Assembly: GCF_013466785.1 (NCBI RefSeq)
Contig: NZ_CP059163.1
Location: 3,286,001 to 3,350,000, forward strand
DNA: 64,000 bases
Source: Nocardioides marinisabuli
GTDB lineage: Bacteria; Actinomycetota; Actinomycetes; Propionibacteriales; Nocardioidaceae
Reading direction: 5' to 3'
In this document: in pieces, positions 27,617 to 36,926 of the stretch
Layout: every line of letters starts with the position of its first letter
How positions within the stretch are numbered: the first letter of the stretch is position 1
Made by a program: the position numbers and the translations under genes
The notes under the pieces: model-generated
What the model saw: the letters and a program-made list of their open reading frames with translations, nothing else
Databases searched by the model: none
Told to the model about the DNA's origin: nothing

Positions 27617-28152
27617 CTGAAGAGCGGGACGGTTCGGAGCTCACGCCCTCAGCAGACTCCAGGCCTCGCGGGCGGCGCACCGCCATCGTGAGGACCTTAC
27701 TGAGCGCAGTCCTGGTCGCCGCGCTCGCACTCGCGGTCGAGCGGGGCCTCGCCTGGCGTGACGCTGAGCGGCGCGAGCAGGCGCGCGCCGATGTGGTGGA
27801 GGCAGCCGGGGACGAGGTGGTGGGTCTGATCACCATCAGTGCTCGTACGACGGACGAGGATCTCGAGGAGCTGATCGAGGGGGCCACAGCGACTTTCCAG
27901 GACGACCTGCGTGAGCAGGCCGACCGCCTGCGTCAGGAGGTCGTGGAGAACGAGGTGGAGGCGACCGGCGAGGTCGTCTCGGCCGGCGTGGTGAGTCTGG
28001 AGGACGAGGAGGCCACGGTGATCGTGGCGGCGCGTGGCACGGTTGACAACCGCAGTGCTCGGCAACCCGAGCCGCGGAGTTACCGCCTCGAGGTGGAGCT
28101 GCAGCGCGTCGAGGACTCGTGGTTGGTCTCGGCATTGAGGTTCGTCGCATGA
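27613..28152 (+). CDS. Mce-associated membrane protein 1 (179 aa)
   Basis: A cytoplasmic N-terminus of about 25 residues, one membrane helix (TLLSAVLVAALALAVERGLAW) and an extracytoplasmic domain of the SnoaL/NTF2-like kind seen in Mce-associated (Mam) proteins. Mam proteins are thought to stabilise Mce complexes. The ATG overlaps the MceF stop (ATGA). Confidence 0.85.
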   Translation: MTEERDGSELTPSADSRPRGRRTAIVRTLLSAVLVAALALAVERGLAWRDAERREQARADVVEAAGDEVVGLITISARTTDEDLEELIEGATATFQDDLREQADRLRQEVVENEVEATGEVVSAGVVSLEDEEATVIVAARGTVDNRSARQPEPRSYRLEVELQRVEDSWLVSALRFVA

Positions 28153-28694
28153 CCTCGCGCGCACATACGAGGGATGCCCCCTCACTGTCCCTCGCCCCGG
28201 GTGCCGGCCGCCCGCCGCGTCGTCGAGTGGAGCTGCTTCTCGTGGTGCTGGCTGTGGTGGTCGCGACCGCAGCGGGCGCGGCCGCCTGGCGCGTCGACCA
28301 GCTTGAGGACCGCGACTCCGCCGCCCGTGACGCTGTGGCCGCCGTCCGCGAGCGCGTGCCGCTGCTGCTGAGCTATCGCTACGCCACGCTCGAGGAGGAC
28401 CTTGACACGGCGTTGGACCAGACGACCGGTGCCTTCACCGACGAGTACGGCGACCTCATCGACGAGGTCGTGCGCACCGCGGCGACGCAGCGTCGGATCA
28501 TCACCGAGGCGAACGTCAACGCTGCTGGGGTCGTCTCGGTCGACAGCGACGAGGAGGTCGTGGTGCTCGTCTTCCTGACCCAGTCCACCACGAGCCGAAG
28601 CTCGCCCGATCCAGTCGTCAGCGGAAGCAGGGTCGAAGTCACCATGCGTCGGGTGGGCTCCGCCTGGTTGGTCGCAGGACTCGACACCCGATGA
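28149..28694 (+). CDS. Mce-associated membrane protein 2 (181 aa)
   Basis: Same layout as the preceding protein: a basic N-terminus, one membrane helix (LLLVVLAVVVATAAGAAAW) and an extracytoplasmic domain ending in VTMRRVGSAWLVAGLDTR. The pair looks like an old tandem duplication. The ATG overlaps the upstream stop. Confidence 0.85.
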   Translation: MTSRAHTRDAPSLSLAPGAGRPPRRRVELLLVVLAVVVATAAGAAAWRVDQLEDRDSAARDAVAAVRERVPLLLSYRYATLEEDLDTALDQTTGAFTDEYGDLIDEVVRTAATQRRIITEANVNAAGVVSVDSDEEVVVLVFLTQSTTSRSSPDPVVSGSRVEVTMRRVGSAWLVAGLDTR

Positions 28695-28748
28695 CGGTGG
28701 CCACTCCGGTGGTCCTCACCACCACCGAAACGATGGGAGAACGCTGAC

Positions 28749-29759
28749 ATGGGCGTGGAGATCAAGGTCGAGCACCTGAGCAAGTCTTTCGGCAAGCAGC
28801 TGATCTGGGGGGATGTCTCGCTGACGATCCCGGCTGGGGAGATCAGCGTGATGCTGGGTCCCTCCGGCACCGGCAAGTCGGTGCTGCTCAAGACCATCAT
28901 CGGGCTGCTGAAGCCCGACCAGGGCTCGATCATCATCGAGGGCACCGACCTGGCCACGTGCTCGGAGAAGGAGCTTTACGAGATCCGCAAGCTGTTCGGG
29001 GTGCTGTTCCAGGACGGTGCGATGTTCGGCTCGATGAACCTCTACGACAACATCGCCTTCCCGCTGCGTGAGCACACCAAGAAGTCGGAGTCGGAGATCC
29101 GCGCCATCGTGATGGAGAAGCTGGACCTGACCGGTCTGCTGGGGACCGAGGACAAGCTGCCCGGCGAGATCTCCGGCGGCATGCGCAAGCGTGCCGGCCT
29201 GGCCCGAGCGCTGGTGCTGGACCCCGAGATCGTGCTCTTCGACGAGCCCGACTCCGGCCTCGACCCGGTCCGCACAGCGTTCCTGAACCAGCTGATCATC
29301 GACCTCAACGCCCAGATCGACGCCACGTTCCTCATCGTCACCCACGACATCAACACCGCGCGCACCGTGCCCGACAACATCGGCCTGCTCTACCACAAGC
29401 ACCTGGCGATGTTCGGCCCGCGCGAGATGCTGCTGGCCTCGGAGGAGCCGGTGGTGCGCCAGTTCCTCAACGCCCAGCGCGTCGGCCCGATCGGCATGTC
29501 GGAGGAGAAGGACGCCGACGAGCTGGCGGCCGAGGTCGGCCAGGAGCTGCCGCCGTTGCCGCCGATCCCGATGCAACTCGAGCCCTCCAACGGCATCCCC
29601 CGGCGCTCCCAGCGCGAGCCGGGCGCCTGGTGCCGCGAGCACGGCGTGACCCCCCCGCCGGGCTCCTTCGACAGCGAGGTGGCGACGGCCTCAGACCCTC
29701 GCACTCCAGCGGAGGCCACTCGACGCACCAGCGGTCGACCTACGCCCGCCGTCGTCTGA
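28749..29759 (+). CDS. mceG: MceG/Mkl-type ABC ATPase of the mce transporter (336 aa)
   Basis: Walker A GPSGTGKS (residues 37-44), ABC signature SGGMRKRAGLARAL, Walker B IVLFDEP and the H-loop VTHD. The SGGM signature is typical of MlaF/Mkl. It powers the YrbE permeases. In mycobacteria the ATPase is encoded away from mce loci; here it follows the operon by 54 bp with GGGAGA before the start. The last 80 residues form a proline-rich tail. Confidence 0.93.
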   Translation: MGVEIKVEHLSKSFGKQLIWGDVSLTIPAGEISVMLGPSGTGKSVLLKTIIGLLKPDQGSIIIEGTDLATCSEKELYEIRKLFGVLFQDGAMFGSMNLYDNIAFPLREHTKKSESEIRAIVMEKLDLTGLLGTEDKLPGEISGGMRKRAGLARALVLDPEIVLFDEPDSGLDPVRTAFLNQLIIDLNAQIDATFLIVTHDINTARTVPDNIGLLYHKHLAMFGPREMLLASEEPVVRQFLNAQRVGPIGMSEEKDADELAAEVGQELPPLPPIPMQLEPSNGIPRRSQREPGAWCREHGVTPPPGSFDSEVATASDPRTPAEATRRTSGRPTPAVV

Positions 29760-29812
29760 CGGCACAGCAACCAGGCCTCTCCAGACACCGTCACCAACCT
29801 AGAGGAATGCTC

Positions 29813-31321
29813 ATGAATGCCCCTTCGGTCTCCACCCTGGAGATCCGCCGCCCCGCCGACGGCCGTGCACTCCGATCGATTCCGATCGTCGACGGCGACC
29901 GCGTGCGCTCCGCGGCCCTGGAACTGCGTGAGGCACAGGTCGCGTGGCACGACATCGGTCCCGCGGCGCGCGCCTCGTGGCTTCGCAAGTGGCGCGGATG
30001 GATCCTCGACCACACCGACGAGCTCACCGACCTGCTCGTCGAAGAGACCGGCAAGGTCCGCCCGGATGCCCTGGTGGAGACGACCGGCTCGTGCGAGTTC
30101 ATCTCCTTCTACGCCGATCATGCAAAGGAGTTCCTCGCCCCTGAACGAGTCGGGGCAGGGGGGTTGCTCAGCCTCCCGAAGCGATTGACCCGCAGTTATC
30201 GACCCTACCCGTTGGTCGGACTGATCATCCCGTGGAACTTCCCGATCACTCTGTTCCTGATGGACGCAGCGCCCGCGCTCGCAGCAGGGTGTGCGGTGCT
30301 CACCAAGTCCTCGGAGATGACCCCGCTGACCTGCGCGCGCGTCATCGAGGGGTGGCAGGAGATCGGGGCCCCGCCGGTCCTGCGACACGTCGCCGGGGCG
30401 GGGGAGACCGGTGAAGCCGTCGTAGAGGCCGTCGACTTCGTCCAGTTCACCGGCTCGACGTCGACCGGCCGCCGGGTGGCGACGCGTTGCGCCGAGCTGC
30501 TCAAGCCGGTCAGCCTGGAGCTGGGAGGCAAGGACGCAGCCATCGTGCTCGAGGACGCCGACCTGGATCGGGCCGCACACGGGATCGTCTGGGGCGGGAT
30601 CTTCAACTCCGGTCAGGTATGCATCTCGGTCGAGCGGGTCTACGTAGTGGACGAGGTCTACGACCGGTTCGTCGAGAAGGTGTCCGCGGCGCTCGAATCG
30701 TTGAAGCAGGGGTCTCGGGCCCGCGACGACGTCGGTGCCATGGTGACCCTCGGGCAGGTCGACACGGTCGAGCGGCACGTACGGGAGGCCGAGCAGTCCG
30801 GCGCACGCGTGCTCGTGGGCGGGGCGAGGGGCAAGGACGGGAACTTCTTCGCTCCCACGCTCCTCGTCGACGTCGATCACAGCATGACGTGCATGACCGA
30901 GGAGACCTTCGGGCCGACGCTGCCTGTCATGCGAGTCTCCGACGAGGCCGAGGCCGTAGCCCTGGCCAACGATTCCGAGTACGGGCTCTCGGCGACCGTG
31001 TGGACACGTGACGTCGCCCGCGGCCGCCGTATCGCCGCCCTGCTCGAGGTCGGCGCGGTCAACATCAACGACGTCTTCAGCAACCTCTTCGCTGTGGAGC
31101 TACCCCACAGTGGCTGGAAGTCCTCGGGCCTGGGAGCACGCCTCGGCGGCGCGCAGGGTCTGCGCAAGTACTGCCGGGTCCAGGCCATCACCGAGCCGAG
31201 GTTCCCGCTGACCACCAAGGAACTCACCTGGTACCCGTACTCCGCACGGCGTACGGCAATCGCCGCCCGAGTGCTGCGCCTGGCCGCCGGCCGTGGTCTG
31301 CGCCAGCGACTCGGCCTTTGA
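29813..31321 (+). CDS. NAD(P)-dependent aldehyde dehydrogenase (502 aa)
   Basis: Complete ALDH fold with IIPWNFPI, the cofactor motif FTGSTSTGRRV, the general-base Glu in LELGGKD and the catalytic Cys in NSGQVCISVERV. It resembles succinate-semialdehyde and broad-specificity fatty aldehyde dehydrogenases. The ATG at 29813 follows AGAGGA by six bases; open frame continues upstream through the ATPase region and is not used. It would oxidise the aldehyde derived from a terminal alcohol. The SDR gene follows 14 bp later. Confidence 0.9.
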   Translation: MNAPSVSTLEIRRPADGRALRSIPIVDGDRVRSAALELREAQVAWHDIGPAARASWLRKWRGWILDHTDELTDLLVEETGKVRPDALVETTGSCEFISFYADHAKEFLAPERVGAGGLLSLPKRLTRSYRPYPLVGLIIPWNFPITLFLMDAAPALAAGCAVLTKSSEMTPLTCARVIEGWQEIGAPPVLRHVAGAGETGEAVVEAVDFVQFTGSTSTGRRVATRCAELLKPVSLELGGKDAAIVLEDADLDRAAHGIVWGGIFNSGQVCISVERVYVVDEVYDRFVEKVSAALESLKQGSRARDDVGAMVTLGQVDTVERHVREAEQSGARVLVGGARGKDGNFFAPTLLVDVDHSMTCMTEETFGPTLPVMRVSDEAEAVALANDSEYGLSATVWTRDVARGRRIAALLEVGAVNINDVFSNLFAVELPHSGWKSSGLGARLGGAQGLRKYCRVQAITEPRFPLTTKELTWYPYSARRTAIAARVLRLAAGRGLRQRLGL

Positions 31322-31335
31322 AAGGAACAGCAGCC

Positions 31336-32163
31336 ATGACGACAACGAACGCGCGACGAGTGGTCGCCATCACCGGGGGTGCCCGGGGAATCGGCTACCA
31401 CACCGCAGAAGAGCTCATCCGGCGCGGACACCGGGTGGCTATCGGCGACATCGACGAGCGCCAGCTCAAGGTGGCCGCTGAGGAGCTGGGCCTCGACGTC
31501 GCGGTGCGTCTTGATGTGACCGACCCGGCGTCCATCGAATCGTTCCTCGACGTGACCGAGGAGGCGCTGGGGTCCGTCGACGTCCTCATCAACAACGCGG
31601 GAGTCATGCCGACGGGTCACGTGCACGAGGAAGCCGACGAGGTCACTCGTCGGCAGGTGGAGATCAACGTGCTGGGAGTCATCTTCGGTACCAAGATCGC
31701 CTTGCAGCGGATGCTGCCCCGGCGCCACGGCCACATCATCAATACTGCCTCATTGGCCGGGGAGCTCCCGGTCCCGGGGCTCGCGACCTACTGCGGCACC
31801 AAGTTCGCAGTCATCGGGTTCACAGAGGCCGCCCGGCAGGAGTACCGCAGGTCGGGCATCACGCTGTCCACGGTGCGTCCGACCTTCACCAACACTGAGC
31901 TGGTCTCGGGGACGAGCGGGGCGAAGGGCATGCGCAACGCGGAGCCGCAGGAGATCGCGCGCGCTACCGCAGACCTCATCGAACGCCCGCGACCTTTCGT
32001 GCGAGTCACACGTGTTGCGGGGACGATGGTGGCGGCGATGAAGTTCGTCCCTGAGCGGATCGCGACCCAGCTCGGGACGATGCTCGGAACCGACACGGTC
32101 TTCCTCGACCGCGTGGACACCGCGGCGCGTCAGGCCTACGTGGAGCGGGTCGGTCGCAGCTGA
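31336..32163 (+). CDS. Short-chain dehydrogenase/reductase (275 aa)
   Basis: Classical SDR with the cofactor motif GGARGIGY, NNAG, a catalytic Ser in NTASLAG and the YCGTK active-site pair. The start ATG follows AAGGAACAG. It likely oxidises or reduces an alcohol/ketone intermediate in the same pathway as the ALDH. A strong hairpin at 32202-32235 ends the operon. Confidence 0.9.
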   Translation: MTTTNARRVVAITGGARGIGYHTAEELIRRGHRVAIGDIDERQLKVAAEELGLDVAVRLDVTDPASIESFLDVTEEALGSVDVLINNAGVMPTGHVHEEADEVTRRQVEINVLGVIFGTKIALQRMLPRRHGHIINTASLAGELPVPGLATYCGTKFAVIGFTEAARQEYRRSGITLSTVRPTFTNTELVSGTSGAKGMRNAEPQEIARATADLIERPRPFVRVTRVAGTMVAAMKFVPERIATQLGTMLGTDTVFLDRVDTAARQAYVERVGRS

Positions 32164-32201
32164 TGCCACCGGCGTAATCTCGCGCCACGGAGCCATCCGG
32201 G

Positions 32202-32235
32202 ACGACCGCGAGCGGCGTGAGCCGCTCGCGGTCGT
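32202..32235. terminator. Bidirectional terminator hairpin
   Basis: A perfect 15-bp stem, ACGACCGCGAGCGGC paired with its complement around a GTGA loop, between the convergent SDR and ChoD-like genes. Confidence 0.8.
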
Positions 32236-32277
32236 GTTCGTATGCTGCCCTGGGCTCACGCCGGGTGCTCACGCTCG

Positions 32278-33963
32278 TTACTGGTCGCGCTCGTCGACGG
32301 ACGCTTCGGGGTGGGGCAAGGCCGGCCGCTCCGGCTCGATGGCGGAGAGCCGCTGGTAGTCGGCGCCCAGCGGGGGACGTGGGTCCGACTGGCCCTTGTT
32401 GGGCCACAAGGAGGCGGCCCGCTCGGCCTGCGCGGTGATCGTCAGCGAGGGGTTGACGCCCAGGTTCGCCGAGATGCTGGAGCCGTCGACGACGAAGATC
32501 CCGTCGTGGCCGTAGAGGCGGTGGTAGGGGTCGATGACCCCCGTGTCCGGGGTGTCCCCGATGGCGCACCCGCCGATGAAGTGAGCGGTCATCGGGATGT
32601 TGGCGATCTCCCCCGTGGATCCGCCGGCCACGCCGTTGATCTTTTCGGCGACGCGACGGGTGGCCTCGTTGCCCACGGGGATCCAGGTGGGGTTGGGTGC
32701 TCCGTGGCCGGGTCCCGAGGTGATCGTGTGGCGACCGAGGAGGTTCCTCTTCGACCGCACCGTGATGGAGTTGTCCAGCGTCTGCATCACCAGCAGGATC
32801 ACCGTCCGCTCCGACCACCGTCGTGGACTGAACCAGGTCAGGTGCGAGGGCTGGGTGGCGATCGTTCGCAGCCAGCGCCACCACCGGGGGCCGCGGCCGT
32901 CCCCATCGGTGAGGGCGGTCTGAAGCAGGGACATGGCATTGCTGCCTTTGCCGTAGCGAACCGGCTCGATGTGGGTGAACTCATCGGGGTGGATCGAGGA
33001 TGTGATGGCCACGCCACGCGTGAAGTCGCTGGATGGATCGCGGGACTTCGCCCCGAGGATTGATTCGGAGTTGGTGCGGGTCAGCGTGCCTAGCCGGTCG
33101 GAGATGTTCGGCAGGGAGCCAGTGGCCTTGAGTCGGTGGAGCAGCTTTTGGGTGTTGTAGGTGCCCGCTGCGAAGACGACCTGGTTGGCCGTGAATGACT
33201 GCCGGTTGCGGCGCCGGCGCACGGACCTGCCGGTGCGGACGGCGTCGACGACGTACCCGCTTCCCCTGCGCGGGCGCACGTCGACCACGGTGGTCAGGGG
33301 ATGTAGTTCAGCCCCGAGCTTCTCCGCGAAGTACAGGTAGTTCTTGTCCAGGGTGTTCTTCGCCCCGACCCGGCACCCGGTCATGCACGACCCGCACTGG
33401 GTGCAGCCGGTGCGGCGCGGCCCCGCCCCGCCGAAGAACGGGTCGGGCACCTCTTTGCCGGGCTCTCCGAAGAAGACGCCGACGGGGGTGAGCGTGAAGG
33501 TGTGCTCCACACCCATGTCGCGCGCGACCTCGCGTAGCACCTCGTCCGAAGGCGTCACGTGGGGGTTCTGCGTGACACCCAGCATCTGCCGTGCCGTCCG
33601 GTAGTGCGGATCCAGCTCGGCGTGCCAGTCGGTGATATGCGCCCACTGTGGATCGTTGAAGAACGGGGCAGGGGGTTGGTAAAGGGTGTTCGCGTAGTTG
33701 AGCGACCCTCCACCGACCCCGGCGCCCGCCAAGATGACGACGTCGCGCAGCAGGTGGATACGCTGAATGCCGAAGCAGCCGAGCCGTGGCGCCCAGATGA
33801 ACCGACGGGTGTCCCAAGACGAGGCGGGCAGGTCGTCGGTGTCGTAGCGCTTGCCCGCTTCGAGCACCCCGACGCGGTATCCCTTCTCCGCCAAACGCAT
33901 GGCGGTTACCGAGCCGCCGAAGCCGGAGCCGATGATCAGCACGTCGTAGTGGGTCGAGGTCAT
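32278..33963 (-). CDS. GMC-family oxidoreductase, ChoD-like (561 aa)
   Basis: FAD motif GSGFGGSVTAMRLAEKG at the N-terminus, the GAGVGGGSLNYANTLY motif, a four-Cys cluster CTQCGSCMTGC, and the C-terminal GCAIGDTPDTGVIDPYHRLYG-type substrate loop with the final NLGVNPSLTI. This pattern closely matches mycobacterial ChoD, annotated as a cholesterol oxidase but with debated sterol activity. It could oxidise a sterol or another hydrophobic alcohol. The ATG at 33963 matches homologue N-termini; one at 33996 is possible. Confidence 0.88.
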   Translation of the reverse strand: MTSTHYDVLIIGSGFGGSVTAMRLAEKGYRVGVLEAGKRYDTDDLPASSWDTRRFIWAPRLGCFGIQRIHLLRDVVILAGAGVGGGSLNYANTLYQPPAPFFNDPQWAHITDWHAELDPHYRTARQMLGVTQNPHVTPSDEVLREVARDMGVEHTFTLTPVGVFFGEPGKEVPDPFFGGAGPRRTGCTQCGSCMTGCRVGAKNTLDKNYLYFAEKLGAELHPLTTVVDVRPRRGSGYVVDAVRTGRSVRRRRNRQSFTANQVVFAAGTYNTQKLLHRLKATGSLPNISDRLGTLTRTNSESILGAKSRDPSSDFTRGVAITSSIHPDEFTHIEPVRYGKGSNAMSLLQTALTDGDGRGPRWWRWLRTIATQPSHLTWFSPRRWSERTVILLVMQTLDNSITVRSKRNLLGRHTITSGPGHGAPNPTWIPVGNEATRRVAEKINGVAGGSTGEIANIPMTAHFIGGCAIGDTPDTGVIDPYHRLYGHDGIFVVDGSSISANLGVNPSLTITAQAERAASLWPNKGQSDPRPPLGADYQRLSAIEPERPALPHPEASVDERDQ

Positions 33964-34321
33964 GGGATGTGGAACCTTTTCGTGAGGGGGCGACATGAGC
34001 GGCGCACGAGAGCGGAAGGTCCGCCGATCTGACGGATCTGCGTGCAGTCAGGCAGTTGCTTCCGCCTACGAGAGCAGAGTGAAGCCGAAGGGATCGGGCA
34101 GCAAGCGCCGACGGCTGCAAGACCCATGTGGGTCACCCCCGACGCGGGGAGCGGCGACGCGGATGGCACACCCGGTAGAAGAAGTCGACTCGCTGGTTCA
34201 TGTCACTCCTTTCAGACGATGACTGTCGAGGCTGTCACGCCGGCGGAGTCGGCGTCTTGTGCTCTCGTCCAACGCTGAGGCCCCCGGCGGGGCTCGGCGC
34301 ACAACACCCGGCCCGCCGGCT
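33964..34321. other. Intergenic stretch without a recognised gene
   Basis: Both flanking genes are on the minus strand. The stretch probably holds the promoter of the ChoD-like gene. No motif or conserved protein is evident in any frame. Confidence 0.4.
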
Positions 34322-34349
34322 CCCGCTCCGGCGGTGCCGCCGGAGCGGG
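34322..34349 (-). terminator. Terminator hairpin after the acyl-CoA dehydrogenase
   Basis: Perfect 13-bp GC-rich arms (CCCGCTCCGGCGG, 34322-34334, and its complement at 34337-34349) starting nine bases after the acyl-CoA dehydrogenase stop. Confidence 0.7.
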
Positions 34350-34357
34350 GCCAGTCC

Positions 34358-35503
34358 TCACAGGGACCGGCTGATGATCTCCTTCATGATCTCGGAGGTG
34401 CCGGCGTAGATCTGCGAGACGCGCATGTCGGCCCAGATGCGGGCGATCGGGTACTCGTTCATGTACCCGTAGCCGCCGTGCAGCTGGAGGCAGGTGTCGG
34501 CGACGCGCTGCGCCCGCTCCGAGCACCACAGCTTCACCATGGCAGCGGTGGGGATGTCCAGACCCCCGGCGAGGTGGAGCTGGATGCACTCGTCGACGAA
34601 GGACCGTGCGACGCGAGCCTCGGTGGCAACTTCCGCCATCTTGAACTTGGTGTTCTGGAACCCCCAGATCGGCCGACCGAAGGCGCTCCGGTCATGCACG
34701 TAGGTCATCGTCTCGGCCAGGCAGAACTCCATGGCGGCGACGTTCGAGACCCCTACGAGCAGCCGCTCCTGGGGGAGCTGCTGCATGAGCTGTAGGAAGC
34801 CCTGGCCCTCGGTGAGGCCAAGCAGGTTGGTGACCGGGACACGAACGTTGTCGAAGAAGAGCTCCGAGGTGTCCTGTCCCTTCATCCCGATCTTGTCCAG
34901 CACCCGACCGCGGGAGAAACCCTCCGCGCTGGTGGGGACGAGCATCAGCGAGATACCGGCGGCGCGGTCGTCGGGATCGGTCTTGACCACGGTGAGCACC
35001 AGGTCGGCCTGCGAGCCGTTGGTGATGAAGGTCTTTGAGCCGCTGACAAGGTAGTCGTCACCCTCGCGCACCGCCTTGGTCTTGATGTTCTGCAGGTCCG
35101 AGCCGGTCCCGGGCTCGGTCATCGCGATCGCTCCGACGACCTCGCCGGACGCCATCTTGGGCAGCCAGTGCTGTTTCTGCTCCTCGGTGCCGTATGCGAG
35201 CAGGTAGTGGGCGACGATCCCGTTGTGCAGGGACGCTCCCCAAGAGCTGTCGCCGACCCGTGCCTGCTCCTCGATCAAGATGGCCTCGTGGGCGAAGGTG
35301 CCACCGCCGCCGCCGTACTCCTCGGGGATCGACAGGCAGAGCAGACCGACGTCACCAGCGCTGTTCCACAGTTGCCTGTCGACGTGCTTGTCGGCGATGA
35401 AGGTCTCGATGTGTGGCTTGATCTCCTTCTCGCAGAACGTGCGTGCAAGGTCACGGACGTCGTCGAGGTCGTCGTCCATCCAGGGGGAGCGGCGAGTGAT
35501 CAC
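34358..35503 (-). CDS. Acyl-CoA dehydrogenase (381 aa)
   Basis: Typical ACAD with the FAD-binding TEPGTGSD motif, the TFITNGSQAD motif, and the C-terminal LHGGYGYMNEYP and YAGTSEIMKEII motifs; the last contains the catalytic-region Glu. It introduces the first double bond of beta-oxidation. I use the GTG at 35503 preceded by GGAGGC. The tandem palindromes just upstream suggest control by the divergent TetR protein. Confidence 0.92.
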   Translation of the reverse strand: MITRRSPWMDDDLDDVRDLARTFCEKEIKPHIETFIADKHVDRQLWNSAGDVGLLCLSIPEEYGGGGGTFAHEAILIEEQARVGDSSWGASLHNGIVAHYLLAYGTEEQKQHWLPKMASGEVVGAIAMTEPGTGSDLQNIKTKAVREGDDYLVSGSKTFITNGSQADLVLTVVKTDPDDRAAGISLMLVPTSAEGFSRGRVLDKIGMKGQDTSELFFDNVRVPVTNLLGLTEGQGFLQLMQQLPQERLLVGVSNVAAMEFCLAETMTYVHDRSAFGRPIWGFQNTKFKMAEVATEARVARSFVDECIQLHLAGGLDIPTAAMVKLWCSERAQRVADTCLQLHGGYGYMNEYPIARIWADMRVSQIYAGTSEIMKEIISRSL

Positions 35504-35522
35504 GGGGAGCCTCCAGCGAATC

Positions 35523-35577
35523 GGGTACAGGATGTACCCATTCGACCATGGCGATGGTGCTGGGTACAAGGTGTCCC
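35523..35577. promoter_or_regulatory. Tandem operator sites between acyl-CoA dehydrogenase and TetR genes
   Basis: Site 1 is GGGTACA-GGA-TGTACCC (35523-35539), a perfect 7-bp inverted repeat. Site 2 (35562-35577) is GGGTACA-AGG-TGTCCC, a degenerate copy on the same helical pattern. Likely TetR operators. Confidence 0.65.
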
Positions 35578-35661
35578 ATTGACGCAGCCCGACCTGGTCA
35601 GGTCCGGCCCCTCGGCGCCCCCGGGCGTAGGCTGCGGTCTGTGGTCGAGGTAGGGCGATGG

Positions 35662-36318
35662 GTGGATTCGACGGTGCGGCGCCGGTCTTCCCGCGATGAT
35701 GAGGTCCGCGACCGCCGGCGGCGTCACGTGGCCAACGCTGCTCTGCAGGTCGTCGACGAGACGGGCGCGGACGCGGGCACGGCACTGATCGCCGAGCGGG
35801 CTGGGATCCCGAGGCCGCACGTCTACCGCTACTTCGCCAGCCGCGAGGACCTCGATAACGAGGTGGCCCGCCTCGCCGCGCAGGACCTCATCCAGCGGGT
35901 CCGCCCGCACCTGGCTCGGCGGGGAACGCCCGGACAGGTCGTCGAGGGGCTGGTGCGCGCCTGCGCGACCTGGGCCGACGCCCACCCTCATCTCTACCGC
36001 TTCCTGGCGGCTCGGGGGCAGAGCCGGACCCTGCATCGCGCTCGGATGGGTCGTTCGCGTCTGCTGGACGAGATCGCCGTAGCGGCACGAGGGTACACCA
36101 AATCGGGGGACGAGTTGTTCCCTGAGGGCATCTTGGTTGGCGTGATGGGCATGGTCGACGCCACGGTCATCTGGTGGCTCGACCAGCGCGACGAGACCCT
36201 GGACGTGATGGTGCGTCGTCTCTCGCGCCACGTCACCCTGGTGCTCCAGGACGCCCTGGCCTCCCACGGCATCCACCTCGACCCGACAGTCGAGTTGGAG
36301 CCTTTCATCGGCGAGTGA
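35662..36318 (+). CDS. TetR-family regulator (about 218 aa)
   Basis: The helix-turn-helix (GTALIAERAGIPRPHVYRYFASREDLDNEV) is near residues 40-70, followed by a helical ligand domain with ACATWADAHPHLYRF. The start is uncertain; I use a GTG at 35662 behind AGGG, while a GTG at 35641 is possible. Divergent from the acyl-CoA dehydrogenase across tandem palindromes; the effector may be an acyl-CoA. Confidence 0.82.
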   Translation: MDSTVRRRSSRDDEVRDRRRRHVANAALQVVDETGADAGTALIAERAGIPRPHVYRYFASREDLDNEVARLAAQDLIQRVRPHLARRGTPGQVVEGLVRACATWADAHPHLYRFLAARGQSRTLHRARMGRSRLLDEIAVAARGYTKSGDELFPEGILVGVMGMVDATVIWWLDQRDETLDVMVRRLSRHVTLVLQDALASHGIHLDPTVELEPFIGE

Positions 36319-36322
36319 GCTC

Positions 36323-36889
36323 CTAGCGCTTTGCGGAACTGCCCTGCTCGAAGTGCTCGACGTCCACGGTGACGAACGTCGCGTGCGCCGTCGCCACCTG
36401 CCGGCCGTCTTCGTCGGTGGCCGCAGCATCCACGTGGAGCCGCCGTCCCGTCCGGTCTCGGACATAGGCTGTGAACCCGTAGTCCAGCCCCAGCAGCACC
36501 GGACGGAGGTACTCCACGGTCAACGACCTGGTCACGGCGAGTTCGCCGACGCGGTAGAGGAGAAACCCGAACAGGTCGTCGAAGGCGGCGGCGACCAGGC
36601 CGCCGTGAGTGATCCCCGGTGCTCCCTCCTGGCGATCGTCGAAGCGGTGCACCGCGCTCACGCCGTGCTCGGTGGCGTCGACCTCTAGGGCGAGTCCGGC
36701 GGGATTGTCCTTGCCGCATCCCGCGCAGGTGGGGGAGTGCGAGGGCAGGCGGCCCACCGCCGTCGGCGCGGGCCGCGACATGGACCGGATCCATGCATCC
36801 AGCGTCGACGCAGTGCCGCCGTCGAGACGCATCTCTCGGTCCGGGGTAGGGGGCTCGGTGTCGTAGTCGCCTACCAGCGCATCACTCAT
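36323..36889 (-). CDS. PaaI-type hotdog thioesterase (188 aa)
   Basis: Hotdog-fold protein with a leading CAGCGKDNPAGL motif, the HGGLVAAAFDDLFGF active-site helix and the EYLRPVLLG strand. It should hydrolyse an acyl-CoA or related thioester. The ATG at 36889 follows AGGAGC. A close paralogue is encoded at 49676-50239, where it is likewise next to a BtrH-like gene. Confidence 0.9.
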   Translation of the reverse strand: MSDALVGDYDTEPPTPDREMRLDGGTASTLDAWIRSMSRPAPTAVGRLPSHSPTCAGCGKDNPAGLALEVDATEHGVSAVHRFDDRQEGAPGITHGGLVAAAFDDLFGFLLYRVGELAVTRSLTVEYLRPVLLGLDYGFTAYVRDRTGRRLHVDAAATDEDGRQVATAHATFVTVDVEHFEQGSSAKR

Positions 36890-36926
36890 CGGGGGCTCCT
36901 CGGGCTCCAGGACCACAGTGGCATCG

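Noticed and set aside
32278..33963. Calling the GMC protein a proven cholesterol oxidase and the cluster a sterol pathway
   Set aside because: ChoD similarity is clear, but its sterol activity is debated, and no sterol-ring degradation genes (such as kstD, hsa or kshA) are in the window.
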